Origin: Rhodospirillales bacterium 24-66-33
GTDB taxonomy: Bacteria > Pseudomonadota > Alphaproteobacteria > Reyranellales > Reyranellaceae
DNA: 64,000 nt
Direction: 5' to 3'
NCBI GenBank assembly: GCA_002281855.1
Contig: NCHQ01000003.1
Location: forward strand, 1 to 64,000
The notes beneath the pieces are model-generated. The model was not told where the DNA came from and did no database searches. It was given only the letters and a program-made list of their open reading frames with translations. Positions 8,113 to 17,209 of this stretch are shown here, piece by piece. The translations under genes were made by a program, and so were the position numbers. Position 1 is the stretch's first letter. The number at the start of each line of letters is the position of its first letter.

Positions 8113-8826
8113 ATGATCGCGGCACTCGACCATCTCGTCGTCGGCGGCTCGGCTGCCGACTACGAGACGTTGCTGGGGCGGCGGGCGGTGGACGGGCGCC
8201 TGCGCACCGGCAATGTCGGGGTGCGTTTCGAGGCAGACGTGTCGGGCCTGCGATCGATGGTGTTCGCGGCGCCGGACCTCGACAAGGCGGCGACGCTTCT
8301 CGAGCGCCGCGCCGTCGCGACGACGAGAACGGACGAAGGTCTCGCGCTGCTCGGTCATGGCGTGGCGATCGGACTGTGCGCGCAATCGGAGGAAGCTCCT
8401 TCGCCGCTCACGGTGGAGACGGCCGCTGCCATCTCCAGCCTCGACCATATCGTCGTGCGCACGCCCAGCCCCGAACGCGCCATCGCCTTCTACGCCGGAC
8501 GGCTCGGCCTCGAGCTGCGGCTCGACCGCAGCAATCCCAAGTGGGGCGCTCGCCTGCTGTTCTTCCGCTGCGGTGACCTGGTGGTCGAGATCGCCCACGA
8601 CCTCAAGAAGGGCGTGTCGGACGAACCGGACCACCTCTGGGGACTGTCGTGGCGCGTGCCCGACATCGGGGCGGCCCATAGCCGGCTGAAGGCTGCCGGC
8701 CTCGAGGTCACCGAGCCGCGCGACGGGCGCCGGCCCGGCAGCCAGGTCTGTACCGTCAAGAACGGGACCGGCGGTGTGCCGACGATCCTGATTGGCGGTG
8801 TCGGACGCTGGCAGGGAGGCGGCTGA
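8113..8826 (+). CDS. VOC superfamily protein, tandem glyoxalase-like domains
   Basis: A 237-residue protein with two halves of the vicinal-oxygen-chelate fold. The N-terminal half (about 1-100, beginning ALDHLVVGGSAADYETLLG) is degenerate. The C-terminal half (about 110-235) is complete, with SLDHIVVRTPSPERAIAFYA, then LLFFRCGDLVVEIAHDL and WGLSWRVPDIGAAHSRL. Metal ligands expected of the fold are His113 (LDHIV) and the Glu of VVEIAH. It could be a lyase, isomerase or dioxygenase; the substrate is unknown. It starts 4 bases after the carbonic anhydrase-like gene, so the two are very likely co-transcribed. Confidence 0.8.
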   Translation: MIAALDHLVVGGSAADYETLLGRRAVDGRLRTGNVGVRFEADVSGLRSMVFAAPDLDKAATLLERRAVATTRTDEGLALLGHGVAIGLCAQSEEAPSPLTVETAAAISSLDHIVVRTPSPERAIAFYAGRLGLELRLDRSNPKWGARLLFFRCGDLVVEIAHDLKKGVSDEPDHLWGLSWRVPDIGAAHSRLKAAGLEVTEPRDGRRPGSQVCTVKNGTGGVPTILIGGVGRWQGGG

Positions 8827-8835
8827 GCACCCCCT

Positions 8836-9582
8836 ATGCGTCCCCTTCTGGCACTCCTGCTTCTCGTCCTCGCCGCCGCCTGTACGACGCCGCCAACGAG
8901 CAAGCCGGTCGTGCAGGCGAAGGACTTGCCGCCGCTCGGTCCCTGCCCCGCATCGTCCTGGAAACCCGAATCGCCGCCGCCGTCGTCGAGCGCCCGGACG
9001 TCGATGGTGCTGCTGGCGGTCGGCGAATGGGGGCGCTACGGCAAGCAGCTGATCACGTACTCGAAAGACGGACCGCCTCGCACGGAACAACTCGGCATCA
9101 GGGAGCGCGAGGCGCCGCAGCGCATCGCGGACTACTGGGCTTCCGTCGGCAACAGGTTGAGCGGATTGAACGACGTGCCCTGGTCGGCAGCCTTCATCTC
9201 GTGGGACATCGAGAGCGCCGGCGTGCCGCGCGACCTCTTCTGCCCCGATCAGCGCCACACGATCTACGTCGAACGCATCGTCGAGCGCGCAAAGAGGCCG
9301 GGCGCGGCGTTCATCCCGCATGAGCCCGACGCCTATGCGCCCCGGGTCGGCGACCTCGTCTGCGTGTCGCGCGAGGGCAGTGGCACGACGTTGCAGAACC
9401 TGAATCGCGGGGCAGGACATTGCGACATCGTGGTCGACGTCCAACCGGGGCAGGTCTCCGCGATCGGCGGCAATGTAGGGGACTCCGTTACCCGCAGCGT
9501 CTTTCCACTGGACGCGAACGGCATTTTATCGCCCATATCCGGCCGACCCGTCTTCGCGGTCATCGAAAACCGGCTGCCCTGA
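8836..9582 (+). CDS. DUF2272 lipoprotein (CHAP/amidase-like), copy 1
   Basis: A 248-residue lipoprotein with signal MRPLLALLLLVLAAAC; the lipobox LAAAC places the lipidated Cys at residue 16. The mature protein contains a DUF2272-type domain: VPWSAAFISWDIESAG (about residue 115), HTIYVERIVE and GHCDIVVDV (about 195), ending with GRPVFAVIE. The layout resembles CHAP/NlpC peptidases, where a WCAAFVSW motif carries the nucleophile and a GH..IV motif the histidine. Here the nucleophile position is Ser. A paralogue lies on the other strand at 15548. It sits 9 bases after the VOC gene and 10 bases before the GMC gene. Its biochemical activity is unknown. Confidence 0.75.
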   Translation: MRPLLALLLLVLAAACTTPPTSKPVVQAKDLPPLGPCPASSWKPESPPPSSSARTSMVLLAVGEWGRYGKQLITYSKDGPPRTEQLGIREREAPQRIADYWASVGNRLSGLNDVPWSAAFISWDIESAGVPRDLFCPDQRHTIYVERIVERAKRPGAAFIPHEPDAYAPRVGDLVCVSREGSGTTLQNLNRGAGHCDIVVDVQPGQVSAIGGNVGDSVTRSVFPLDANGILSPISGRPVFAVIENRLP

Positions 9583-9592
9583 AGGAAGGACA

Positions 9593-11197
9593 ATGTCTTC
9601 GCTCTACGACTACATCATCGTCGGTGCCGGCTCGGCCGGTTGCGCGCTCGCCGCGCGACTCGCCTGGGAACGGCCCAAGCTCCGCATCCTGGTCCTCGAG
9701 GCCGGGGGTCCCGACAAGTCGTTCATGCTGAAGATGCCCGCCGGTTTCGCTTCGCTGGGCGAGAAGACCCCCTACAACTGGCACTACGAGACCACGCCTC
9801 AGAAGCACTGCAACGATCGCCGCATGTACTGGCCGCGCGGCAAGACGCTGGGAGGCTCTTCCTCGATCAACGCGATGCTCTACGTCCGCGGCCACGCCTC
9901 GGACTACGACCACTGGCGCCAGCTCGGCAACGAGGGCTGGTCCTATGAGGACGTCCTCCCCTATTTCAAGAAGGCCGAGAACAACGAGCGCGGCGCCGAT
10001 GCCTTCCATGGCACCGGCGGCCCGCTGAACGTCGCCGACCAGGTCGATCCCAGCCGGCTGAACGAGGCCTTCCTCAAGGCCGCGGAACAGGCCGGCCACA
10101 AGCGCAACAAGGACTTCAACGGCGCCGAGCAGGAAGGCGTCGGCCTGTACCAGGTGACGCAGAAGAACAAGCAGCGCTGGAGCGCCGCGAGCGCCTATCT
10201 CCGTCCGGCGGTCGCCAACAGCGGCGCCCATCTCGAGGTCGTCACCGGCGCGCTCACCGAGCGCATCATCTTCGACGAGAATCGCGCCATGGGCGTGCGT
10301 TACACGCTGAACGGCCGCGACGAGGTCGCCCGCGTCACCCGCGAGATCATCCTGTGCGGCGGCGCCATCAATACGCCGCAGCTCATGATGCTGTCGGGTA
10401 TCGGCCCGGCCGATCACCTGAAGTCGATCGGCATCCGGCCGCTGCACGACCTGCCGGGCGTCGGCGCCAATCTTCAGGACCATCTCGACGCCTCGCTGCT
10501 GCAGTTCTGCAGGACGCGCGATACCTACGACCGCGCCAACAAGCTGGCCTCGCTCTATCAGTACGTCGTGAACAAGAAGGGCCCCGGCACCTCGCCCATC
10601 GCCGAATCCGGCGGCTTCCTGAGCACACGGCCCGGCCTCACGGCGCCCGACATCCAGCTCCATTTCCTGCCGGTGCTGATCCTGGACCATGGCCGCACGC
10701 GCCTGAACCGGGACGGCTACAGCCTGCACGTCTGCACCCTGCGCCCCGAAAGCAAGGGCACGATCCGGTTGCGCAGCAAGGATCCCAAGGAACATCCGCT
10801 GATCGATCCGAACTATCTCAGCGAGCGCCGGGACCTCGATACGCTGATCGCCGGCGTGAAGATGGGTCGCGACATCCTCGCCCAGTCGGGCCTCGACCCC
10901 TATCGCGCTGATGAGCTCGGGCCGGGGGCGGCGGTCAAGACCGACGCCGAGATCGAACAGTGGATCCGCGCCAAGTGCGAGACGATCTATCACCCGGTCG
11001 GCACCTGCAAGATGGGCCCGGCCAGCGATCCCATGGCGGTGGTCGACGACAAGCTGCTGGTGCACGGCGTCGAAGGCCTGCGCGTCGTCGATGCCTCGGT
11101 CATGCCGACCCTGATCGGCGGCAACACCAATGCACCGACCATCATGCTCGCCGAGCGCACCGCCGCGATCATGCACGCGGCGGGAATGACGAACTGA
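9593..11197 (+). CDS. GMC-family FAD oxidoreductase (choline dehydrogenase-like), copy 1
   Basis: A 534-residue flavoprotein. The dinucleotide fold is DYIIVGAGSAGCALAARL at the N-terminus. GMC signature 1 is RGKTLGGSSSINAMLYVRGH (about residue 83) and signature 2 is GGAINTPQLMMLSGIGP (about 258). The catalytic histidine lies in YHPVGTCKMG, and the end carries GGNTNAPTIMLAERTA. These enzymes oxidise primary alcohols to aldehydes or acids. The annotated name choline dehydrogenase is only a family label, as no bet genes are nearby. A good ribosome site (AAGGAAGGA) precedes the ATG. It is the last gene of the run that begins at 7584. A second GMC enzyme is encoded at 44245. Confidence 0.92.
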   Translation: MSSLYDYIIVGAGSAGCALAARLAWERPKLRILVLEAGGPDKSFMLKMPAGFASLGEKTPYNWHYETTPQKHCNDRRMYWPRGKTLGGSSSINAMLYVRGHASDYDHWRQLGNEGWSYEDVLPYFKKAENNERGADAFHGTGGPLNVADQVDPSRLNEAFLKAAEQAGHKRNKDFNGAEQEGVGLYQVTQKNKQRWSAASAYLRPAVANSGAHLEVVTGALTERIIFDENRAMGVRYTLNGRDEVARVTREIILCGGAINTPQLMMLSGIGPADHLKSIGIRPLHDLPGVGANLQDHLDASLLQFCRTRDTYDRANKLASLYQYVVNKKGPGTSPIAESGGFLSTRPGLTAPDIQLHFLPVLILDHGRTRLNRDGYSLHVCTLRPESKGTIRLRSKDPKEHPLIDPNYLSERRDLDTLIAGVKMGRDILAQSGLDPYRADELGPGAAVKTDAEIEQWIRAKCETIYHPVGTCKMGPASDPMAVVDDKLLVHGVEGLRVVDASVMPTLIGGNTNAPTIMLAERTAAIMHAAGMTN

Positions 11198-11212
11198 GCC
11201 GGCGCCGCCGGC

Positions 11213-14200
11213 TCAGGCGATCGCGATCTTCATGACCAGATCGTTGTAGTCGAAATCGCTGCCCTGGCTGGCGAGCAGGTCCTCGAAGCCGAACATGTTC
11301 TGACCGTAGGTCCGGATATGCTCCTGCCCATCCGCGTTGGCCGTGCCGAGGACGAGCGTGTTGCCGCTCTCGGTATAAAGGACCGGCGCGTAGTATCCCG
11401 TGCCCTGGGAGACGGTCCAGTCGTCCGATGCGGTGAAATTGCCCCGGCCGCCGGACACCGCGAAGTTCGGATCCCAGTTCTGCTGCACCGCGGCCCGGAA
11501 GGCGTCGGTGTTGCTGTAGGGAACACCGCCGACGCTCCACTCTCCGGTCGTCGAATTGACGTCGATCTTCACGAAGTGGATCGTATTGAGATTAAATGCG
11601 CTGCCCGCCACGTTGACCTGCACGGTCGAGCCTTGGGTGAGATAGACCCAGGCCTCATCGTCCTGCTGCTGGCTCTGCGCGAGCTGCGCCGCGGCCGAAA
11701 GCGTATTGTCCACGGCCGCCGACAGATTGAGCGTTCCGTAGCTGCCGCTGACATTGACCGCAAGCGAGCCGCTACCCGTCACGACGATGCCGGGTAGCTC
11801 CTCGATCGCGTTCGCGCCGGTCTGGATCGCGAAGTGGAGCTGCAGGCCGACCGGCAGGTAGACGGACTGTGTGCCCTGCCCCATGACCGTCCCGTTGTCG
11901 AAGGCGACCGAGCCGATGCGCGCCAGCACCGACTCCTCCAACGACGCGCCGACCTGTCCGTCGCGGCCGACCAGATCGCCGTTGGCATCGGTCGCATAGA
12001 CCAGGAGGGTGCCGTTCGGCAGGCTGGAATTCGCCGTCTGCAGCGTGATCCAGTTTCCGGCTGCACCGCCGCTGCCCCCGTCGAGCGCGATGTAGCTGCT
12101 CGCGCTCTGGAAATCGAGGCTGTCCAGTTCCACGGTGAAGGTCAGTTGGCTGCTGTGGTTGCCAATCTGATGCGCCGTGCCGTGGCCCAGGAATTCGGTC
12201 AGCACGGCCGTGTAGGTGCCGCTGCCGAACGAGGAAGCGGCGGTCGTCCACTTGCCGTCTATATCCGCCACGGCCGTGATCGGCACATGCGAGCTGAGAC
12301 CCGCGCCCGACAGGAACGAGATCTGGGCGGTGTTCAGTGCCCCGATCTTGTTGGTGAAGTTCGCGATCACGCCGCCCTGGCTGTTCTCCGCATTGTAATT
12401 CAGCCACGCCTGGTCCGACGCGTACCAGCCGAACGCGAGCGAACCGTCGGTCACGTCGGAGAGATCGGCATTTGGCGTGCCCAGCGTGGTGGAGCCCCCC
12501 CAATTACTGAACACGGAGCTCGAGAGCGTGCCCAGCACCGGCGCCAGCGGCGCCTGCCAGACGCTGGGATTGGCCTGGATGATGGACAGGTCGGTGATCA
12601 GCTCGAGCAGCCGCGGATCCATCGACAGGGTGTTGCCGTTGAACATGTTGAACGAAAGGCCGCCGGTGCCGGTGAGATACCGGTCCGCGACGTCGCTTCC
12701 CACGTACGAGGCCAGGCCGTCGATGGCGATGCTGCCCGCCTGGTTGACGCCCGTGGCGACGTAATTGGGATTGAGGATTCCCGATCCCGCCAACCCGTTC
12801 ATGTAGATGTTGTAGGTGCGGTTGATGGGGTTGTGCTCGGTCTTTTCGGAGAAGACGAGCTGATACCAGTTGATGCCCGTCTCGTACGGCAGGTCGTTGA
12901 TCGTGAGGCCGGTGCCCGTCGGCGCGGCAGCACCCGCGGCCTTCAGGGTCTTGGTCGCAGCGTCGTAGGTCCACTGCTGAAACAGGGTCTCCTTGGCCGT
13001 ATCGAACGCAACGTATTCGAACTTGTAGTCGCCTGCGGTGCCGCCGGTGAAGAAGCCGAGGCTGACCTTCAGATCGGCCGCGGGTCGCATCTGTCCAAGC
13101 CCGAGCGAGAACTGGACATCGACCGAGTCGGCCGAGTCCAGCGCCTTCACGAACGGACCGGGACTCGTGTTGTAGATTTCGGTGGGCGTGTAGAGCTGGT
13201 GGTCCGGCAACGTGCTGCCGGCAGGCGCCGTCTCGTTGTCGTCGTAGAGGGTCAGGGTGATACTGGGGGCGTCCAGCCCGGCAACCACGCCCGATCCGCC
13301 GCCCGTGGTGGAGGCGGATGCGCTGGTAGCCGCCTGCACCGTGTAGCTGTTGCCTGTCACGCTCTGAATGACGAAGGCGGCCTTGCCCGGATCGCCCGGA
13401 ATATTGAGGCTGGGCGGCGCCGACATGTTGATGCCGCCGACCGTCCCCGCTCCGGCGAACGTCACCAGGTCGCCCACCTGGTACCCATAGGTCCCGGCAT
13501 TAGGGTCGCTGACGGTGACGATGTTCGAACCCACCGTCGTCGTGAACGGGTTGGCGCCGAGCGGGACCGTATAGCCGGTTGGGATCAGCGGACCGCCCTG
13601 CTGGAACAGACTCATCAGGGCGTCGGAATAGCCGTTTCCGTACGAGTTCGTGTGGGAGAAGAAGATCTCCGCGTACTTGTCGTAGGACACACCCGCCCCG
13701 TACTTCGAGACGTCCCAGGTCCAGGGCGTCATCGTGCTGGCGCCGAAGGCGTAGCTGGGATCGAAATTCCAGTTCTGACTGAGGTCGACATTCGCCGGCC
13801 CGCCAGCCCAGTGATTCGGCAGGTCCCCCTTCCCGCCCATATACCCGCCGATATATCCGGTCAGCAGCTTGACGAAGAAGGCGCCCCATTGCGTGTTGAA
13901 GCCGGTGTTCAGATCGGTCGTCGCGGCGCCGACATTATTGACGAGCGTCGAGAACTCGTAGGGCGTTCCGTCGGGGCTGTAGATCTGCGCGAACCCGAGG
14001 GTCGAGTAGATGCTGTTCGCGAGATCCTGGGTATCGATCTTGATGGTGCCCTTGACCTGGCTGTTGGCCTCCGGCGTGAAGACATAGGTGCCGGCATAGG
14101 GACGAACGTAGGTCGGTGCGACCGTATCTCCGCCGCCCGTGCCCTGATGGGCGGCCGTCGAGGTGCCAACCTCGTACTGCGTGGCGCTCAGGACCTTGGT

Positions 14201-15463
14201 GATGGTGAACTTCGTGCCGTTGAGGTAGTCGGCGGTAAAGCCCGCGAAGGCCTCGGCGCCCGCGAACGTGACTTCGACGCCTTCGGCCGCATACTTCGAG
14301 GCGGTCGGATCCGTCACCGTGAAGAACATGTCGCCGGCAGTGGCCGAGAACGGATTGTCGCCCAGCGGCACCGAGCTGACGACGCCGCTGCCGCCTCCCG
14401 TGGTCGTCTCGTTCGCCTGCGTGGCCTGGATGACGAATTGGTAGGTGTTGGCGTCGATGACGTTGCTGACGAGATAGGTCGAATTGAGTTCCGCCGCGGA
14501 AAAGCCTGCGAAGGCGCTGACGTTCTCGAACGTCACATAGGTCTGGCCGGCGACGTACTGCCCGGCGTTGGGATCCGTGACCGTGATGGCGCTGCTGTTC
14601 AGCTGCACCGCGAAGGGATTGGCCCCCAGCGTTGTCGAGGCATCGTAGACCGTTTCCGGATGCTTCTCGTAGGTCAGCTTGTACGAATAGAAACCGGCAT
14701 TGTGCCATTCCGTGTACGAGGCGCTCGGCGGTTGCCCGATCACGTAGTCGACCGTACCCGCACCATTGTACTGGCCGGCGATCATGACGCTCGAAGCCAT
14801 CTCGTTGCCGATCGATTCGATATAGGCGTTCCAGTCCGAGGCGGAAACGCCGCCGGGTCCCCCCGGTGCCAACGCCGTCGTCGGCGCGGCGGCCAGACGC
14901 GGCTGACCTGCCAATGGCCCGTATTCGAAGTCGTGAACCAGCCCGCCATCGGCCGTGAAGGCGGTTTCGATATCGCTGAAGACCGTGCTTCCGTTGACCT
15001 GATAGCCCCGGGTTTGTGTGACAGCGCCGTTGGGGTACGCGATATCCACCGACATCGGGATACCGAAGACGTTGACGTCGGTCAGATTGCCGGCGTCCGC
15101 CGCTGCACCGAGCAGCGAGAGCTCGAAACTGTCGAAGCGGAACTGATAAGTGTCGGAATTGGCCCAGCTGATGTCCGATTCCTGCTGGATGACGCCGTTC
15201 GCTCCAAACGTCAGCTCAGCCGGAGAATTGGGATTGCCGGTGTCGTAGCTCTGGATGAGCAGGTAGACCTTGCCGCCGTCGTACGGGTTCGGCAGCGTAA
15301 TCTGCGTCGATGGCGTGGGCGTGCTTCCCACCTGGAGCGCGGTGGCGACGGGCACACCCGTGTCCGTGAAGTAGACGGCCCAGATGCCGACCTGGCCATT
15401 CGATGTGCTCGACAGCGTCGTCTGAAGCTGCTGGCTGAGAGCGATCGTAAGATTGGTCGACAC
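11213..15463 (-). CDS. Giant extracellular-type protein: GH64/thaumatin-like core, inserted beta repeats, DUF4114-like C-terminus
   Basis: A 1416-residue protein starting at GTG 15463 (GGGAG 8 bases upstream). It has no Sec signal, many Asn, Thr, Gly and Ser, and almost no Cys. Residues about 95-140 (FRFDSFELSLLG, then NLTDVNVFGIPMSVDI) resemble the start of GH64 beta-1,3-glucanase/thaumatin-like domains, and WNAYIESIGN and SHTNSYGNGYSDALM fit the same fold loosely. Three repeats (residues about 279-362, 367-445 and 635-727) interrupt it. The last 75 residues (FGFEDLLASQGSDFDYNDLV) match the DUF4114 pattern seen in secreted and surface proteins. Absence of a signal peptide suggests type I secretion or another leaderless route. 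The glucanase reading is tentative. Confidence 0.75.
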   Translation of the reverse strand: MSTNLTIALSQQLQTTLSSTSNGQVGIWAVYFTDTGVPVATALQVGSTPTPSTQITLPNPYDGGKVYLLIQSYDTGNPNSPAELTFGANGVIQQESDISWANSDTYQFRFDSFELSLLGAAADAGNLTDVNVFGIPMSVDIAYPNGAVTQTRGYQVNGSTVFSDIETAFTADGGLVHDFEYGPLAGQPRLAAAPTTALAPGGPGGVSASDWNAYIESIGNEMASSVMIAGQYNGAGTVDYVIGQPPSASYTEWHNAGFYSYKLTYEKHPETVYDASTTLGANPFAVQLNSSAITVTDPNAGQYVAGQTYVTFENVSAFAGFSAAELNSTYLVSNVIDANTYQFVIQATQANETTTGGGSGVVSSVPLGDNPFSATAGDMFFTVTDPTASKYAAEGVEVTFAGAEAFAGFTADYLNGTKFTITKVLSATQYEVGTSTAAHQGTGGGDTVAPTYVRPYAGTYVFTPEANSQVKGTIKIDTQDLANSIYSTLGFAQIYSPDGTPYEFSTLVNNVGAATTDLNTGFNTQWGAFFVKLLTGYIGGYMGGKGDLPNHWAGGPANVDLSQNWNFDPSYAFGASTMTPWTWDVSKYGAGVSYDKYAEIFFSHTNSYGNGYSDALMSLFQQGGPLIPTGYTVPLGANPFTTTVGSNIVTVSDPNAGTYGYQVGDLVTFAGAGTVGGINMSAPPSLNIPGDPGKAAFVIQSVTGNSYTVQAATSASASTTGGGSGVVAGLDAPSITLTLYDDNETAPAGSTLPDHQLYTPTEIYNTSPGPFVKALDSADSVDVQFSLGLGQMRPAADLKVSLGFFTGGTAGDYKFEYVAFDTAKETLFQQWTYDAATKTLKAAGAAAPTGTGLTINDLPYETGINWYQLVFSEKTEHNPINRTYNIYMNGLAGSGILNPNYVATGVNQAGSIAIDGLASYVGSDVADRYLTGTGGLSFNMFNGNTLSMDPRLLELITDLSIIQANPSVWQAPLAPVLGTLSSSVFSNWGGSTTLGTPNADLSDVTDGSLAFGWYASDQAWLNYNAENSQGGVIANFTNKIGALNTAQISFLSGAGLSSHVPITAVADIDGKWTTAASSFGSGTYTAVLTEFLGHGTAHQIGNHSSQLTFTVELDSLDFQSASSYIALDGGSGGAAGNWITLQTANSSLPNGTLLVYATDANGDLVGRDGQVGASLEESVLARIGSVAFDNGTVMGQGTQSVYLPVGLQLHFAIQTGANAIEELPGIVVTGSGSLAVNVSGSYGTLNLSAAVDNTLSAAAQLAQSQQQDDEAWVYLTQGSTVQVNVAGSAFNLNTIHFVKIDVNSTTGEWSVGGVPYSNTDAFRAAVQQNWDPNFAVSGGRGNFTASDDWTVSQGTGYYAPVLYTESGNTLVLGTANADGQEHIRTYGQNMFGFEDLLASQGSDFDYNDLVMKIAIA
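13283..14629 (-). repeat. Three protein-level beta repeats inside the giant gene
   Basis: Repeat 1 is encoded at 14378-14629, repeat 2 at 14129-14365 and repeat 3 at 13283-13561. Each begins LGxNPF, continues with a T-V-(T/S)-D-P step, then VTF and a G-rich turn, and ends TTGGGSGVV (degenerate GTGGG in repeat 2). The pattern matches the NPFxTT..VTVTD..HG...VTF repeats seen in phage tail-like and large surface proteins. Repeats 1 and 2 are adjacent; repeat 3 lies about 190 residues further on. The DNA is diverged, so this is an old duplication and not an assembly artefact. Confidence 0.7.
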
Positions 15464-15547
15464 TGTGCGCTCCCGAACCGATGAAGGTGCCGGGATACTC
15501 GTTTAGCGCGAGCGAAAACTCAAATCGTGATTCGCCGGAGTTTCATT

Positions 15548-16339
15548 TTAGCCGCGCTTTTCTACCACCAGCAGCCATGGCCGACCCGACACGTTCATCA
15601 GGCGGCCACGCGAATCGACCGGGAAGAGGCTCATCGCCACGCTGTCCTTCACGTTGCCGCCGATCGCGTGGATGTAGCCGCCGCGAACTTCCGTGACGAT
15701 GTCGCAATGGGCAGCCGTGTTGTCGATGCGACGGTGAGCGGTGCGCGGGTCGGCATAGCGCCAAGTCGGGCCGGCCGATCCCGAGCAGACGAGGTCGCCC
15801 GGCTTCGGCGAGTATTCGTTCGGAGCATGCAGCACGAAGGGCGCGCTGCGCGAGGCGCGCTGGCGATCGTAGAGCGACGCCAGATAGCTCCCATGGCGGC
15901 CTTCGCGCGGAAACTGCGAGGCGCCATAGCCAGACTGCAGCATCACCCAGGTGACGAAGGCGCCGGACCACGGCTTGTCCGAAGTGCCTTTCCAATTCGG
16001 TCGGCCGCAGGCTGCCCAGTACTCGCCCACGCGGCTGGAGAGCGGCTCGCTGCGCTCGGTCATGCCGTAACGGTTCGTGTAGCCGTTCGCCTGCCCGCCG
16101 TAGACGACGGTGGCCCGGCCGAATCGGGTCCATTCCTTCCAGGCGGTGTACGCGACCTTGTCGCTGGGCGGTTTGTCGTCGGCGCCGGTTCCACCGCCTC
16201 CGCATCCGGCCAAAGCGAGCGCCAGCATCAGGACGAGCGAAAGGATTGCTGGCAGCCGCAGACCGGTCGGGAAACAAAAGGAACAACCGGAGGGCTGCCA
16301 GCAAACGCGAGAGCCGACATCGAGGGGGTCAGACTTCAT
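15548..16339 (-). CDS. DUF2272 lipoprotein (CHAP/amidase-like), copy 2
   Basis: With the ATG at 16339 the protein has 263 residues. A hydrophobic segment AILSLVLMLALALAGC ends in a lipobox (LAGC) followed by a glycine run, so it is probably an outer-membrane or periplasmic lipoprotein. The N-terminal 25 residues before this segment are unusually long for a signal peptide, and the true start may lie further in. The domain motifs are KPWSGAFVTWVMLQSG, HGSYLASLYD, AAHCDIVTEV and GRPWLLVVE, matching the paralogue at 8836. It lies 84 bases upstream of the giant gene on the same strand and is divergent from the acetyltransferase gene. Confidence 0.72.
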   Translation of the reverse strand: MKSDPLDVGSRVCWQPSGCSFCFPTGLRLPAILSLVLMLALALAGCGGGGTGADDKPPSDKVAYTAWKEWTRFGRATVVYGGQANGYTNRYGMTERSEPLSSRVGEYWAACGRPNWKGTSDKPWSGAFVTWVMLQSGYGASQFPREGRHGSYLASLYDRQRASRSAPFVLHAPNEYSPKPGDLVCSGSAGPTWRYADPRTAHRRIDNTAAHCDIVTEVRGGYIHAIGGNVKDSVAMSLFPVDSRGRLMNVSGRPWLLVVEKRG

Positions 16340-16410
16340 GCGTAACTTACAGTTTTCAAAATAACTTGATGTTATTATTAGCAATTAGACAATAGCAGAG
16401 ACCACGCACC
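16340..16410. promoter_or_regulatory. AT-rich divergent promoter region with inverted repeat
   Basis: This 71-base gap between two divergent genes is sharply AT-rich compared with its surroundings. It holds an inverted repeat AATAAC-TTGAT-GTTATT at 16360-16376. Promoters for both the DUF2272 gene and the acetyltransferase gene must lie here. I cannot assign unique -10/-35 boxes. Confidence 0.45.
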
Positions 16411-17160
16411 ATGTCATCTCTTAAGAATTTGGATGAAGTCCGTCGCCTGGAGCGGCTCGCGTTCCGCGGCTGGCCGGCCCTGGAGTTCCAGGACATCCAG
16501 GGATGGCACCTGCGCTTCTCAGGTGGCTATACGAAAAGAGCCAACTCCATCAATGCATTAGATCCGACGGCTTCACCTGATATCGAAGCCGTGGAGGCGG
16601 CCGTCCGCGAGCGTGGCCGGCCGCCCGTCTGGCGTCTCACACCGCTGGCCCCCTTCGGCACGGCGGATCGACTGAAGGCTCGGGGCTACCAGCCCATCGA
16701 GCGTAGCCTGCTTCAGCGCTGCCCCCTGCATGACGGCTTCCGGGCCGCCCCTGCCGTCGAGATCGCCGCGAGCCCAACTCCCGCCTGGCTCGATGCCTTC
16801 GCAACCTACAGCCCGGTCAAGCCGGAGCATCGCGAAACCATGCAGCGGATGCTTCAGGTCATCGCCCAGCCGGCCGGCTTTGCCTTCGTCCAACACGAGG
16901 GCCGGCCCATGGCGATGGCGATCGGCGCGGTCGAAGGCGATCACATGGGGCTGTTCGATGTGCTGGTGATGCCGGAGGCGCGGCGGCAGGGTCTGGCGCG
17001 GCGCGTCACCGAGAGCCTCTACGCCTGGGCCTGGGAACGGGGCGCGCGCTTCGCCTACCTGCAGGTGGTCGCGACGAATGCCGCGGCGATGCCGCTCTAC
17101 GCGGCGCAGGGTTTCCGCACGGTCTACGAGTACGAGTATCTGATCCCGCCGACTTCTTGA
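16411..17160 (+). CDS. GNAT-family N-acetyltransferase
   Basis: A 249-residue protein. The C-terminal third is a GNAT domain. Acetyl-CoA-binding motif A is LFDVLVMPEARRQGLARRV (about residue 178, the R-x-x-G-L-A core), and motif B is TNAAAMPLYAAQGFRTVYEY. The N-terminal half (FRGWPALEFQDIQGWHLRFS, then GGYTKRANS) matches a group of GNAT proteins with an N-terminal domain of their own. The acceptor is unknown. The ribosome site before the ATG is weak. The gene ends 49 bases before the acyl-CoA ligase gene and may share its transcript. Confidence 0.82.
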   Translation: MSSLKNLDEVRRLERLAFRGWPALEFQDIQGWHLRFSGGYTKRANSINALDPTASPDIEAVEAAVRERGRPPVWRLTPLAPFGTADRLKARGYQPIERSLLQRCPLHDGFRAAPAVEIAASPTPAWLDAFATYSPVKPEHRETMQRMLQVIAQPAGFAFVQHEGRPMAMAIGAVEGDHMGLFDVLVMPEARRQGLARRVTESLYAWAWERGARFAYLQVVATNAAAMPLYAAQGFRTVYEYEYLIPPTS

Positions 17161-17209
17161 CCCTCCCGCTCCCCGCCTCGCATAGTCGATGCAGGGAGGA
17201 ACTCCATAA

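Noticed and set aside
13283..14629. Prophage remnant suggested by phage-tail-like repeats
   Set aside because: No integrase, terminase, capsid or tail genes are nearby. The repeats are part of one long intact gene.
11834..15484. A 1216-codon plus-strand frame opposite the giant gene
   Set aside because: Composition is Arg/Val/Gly/Asp-rich without motifs. The minus strand encodes a protein with recognisable repeats, a ribosome site and a DUF4114-like end.
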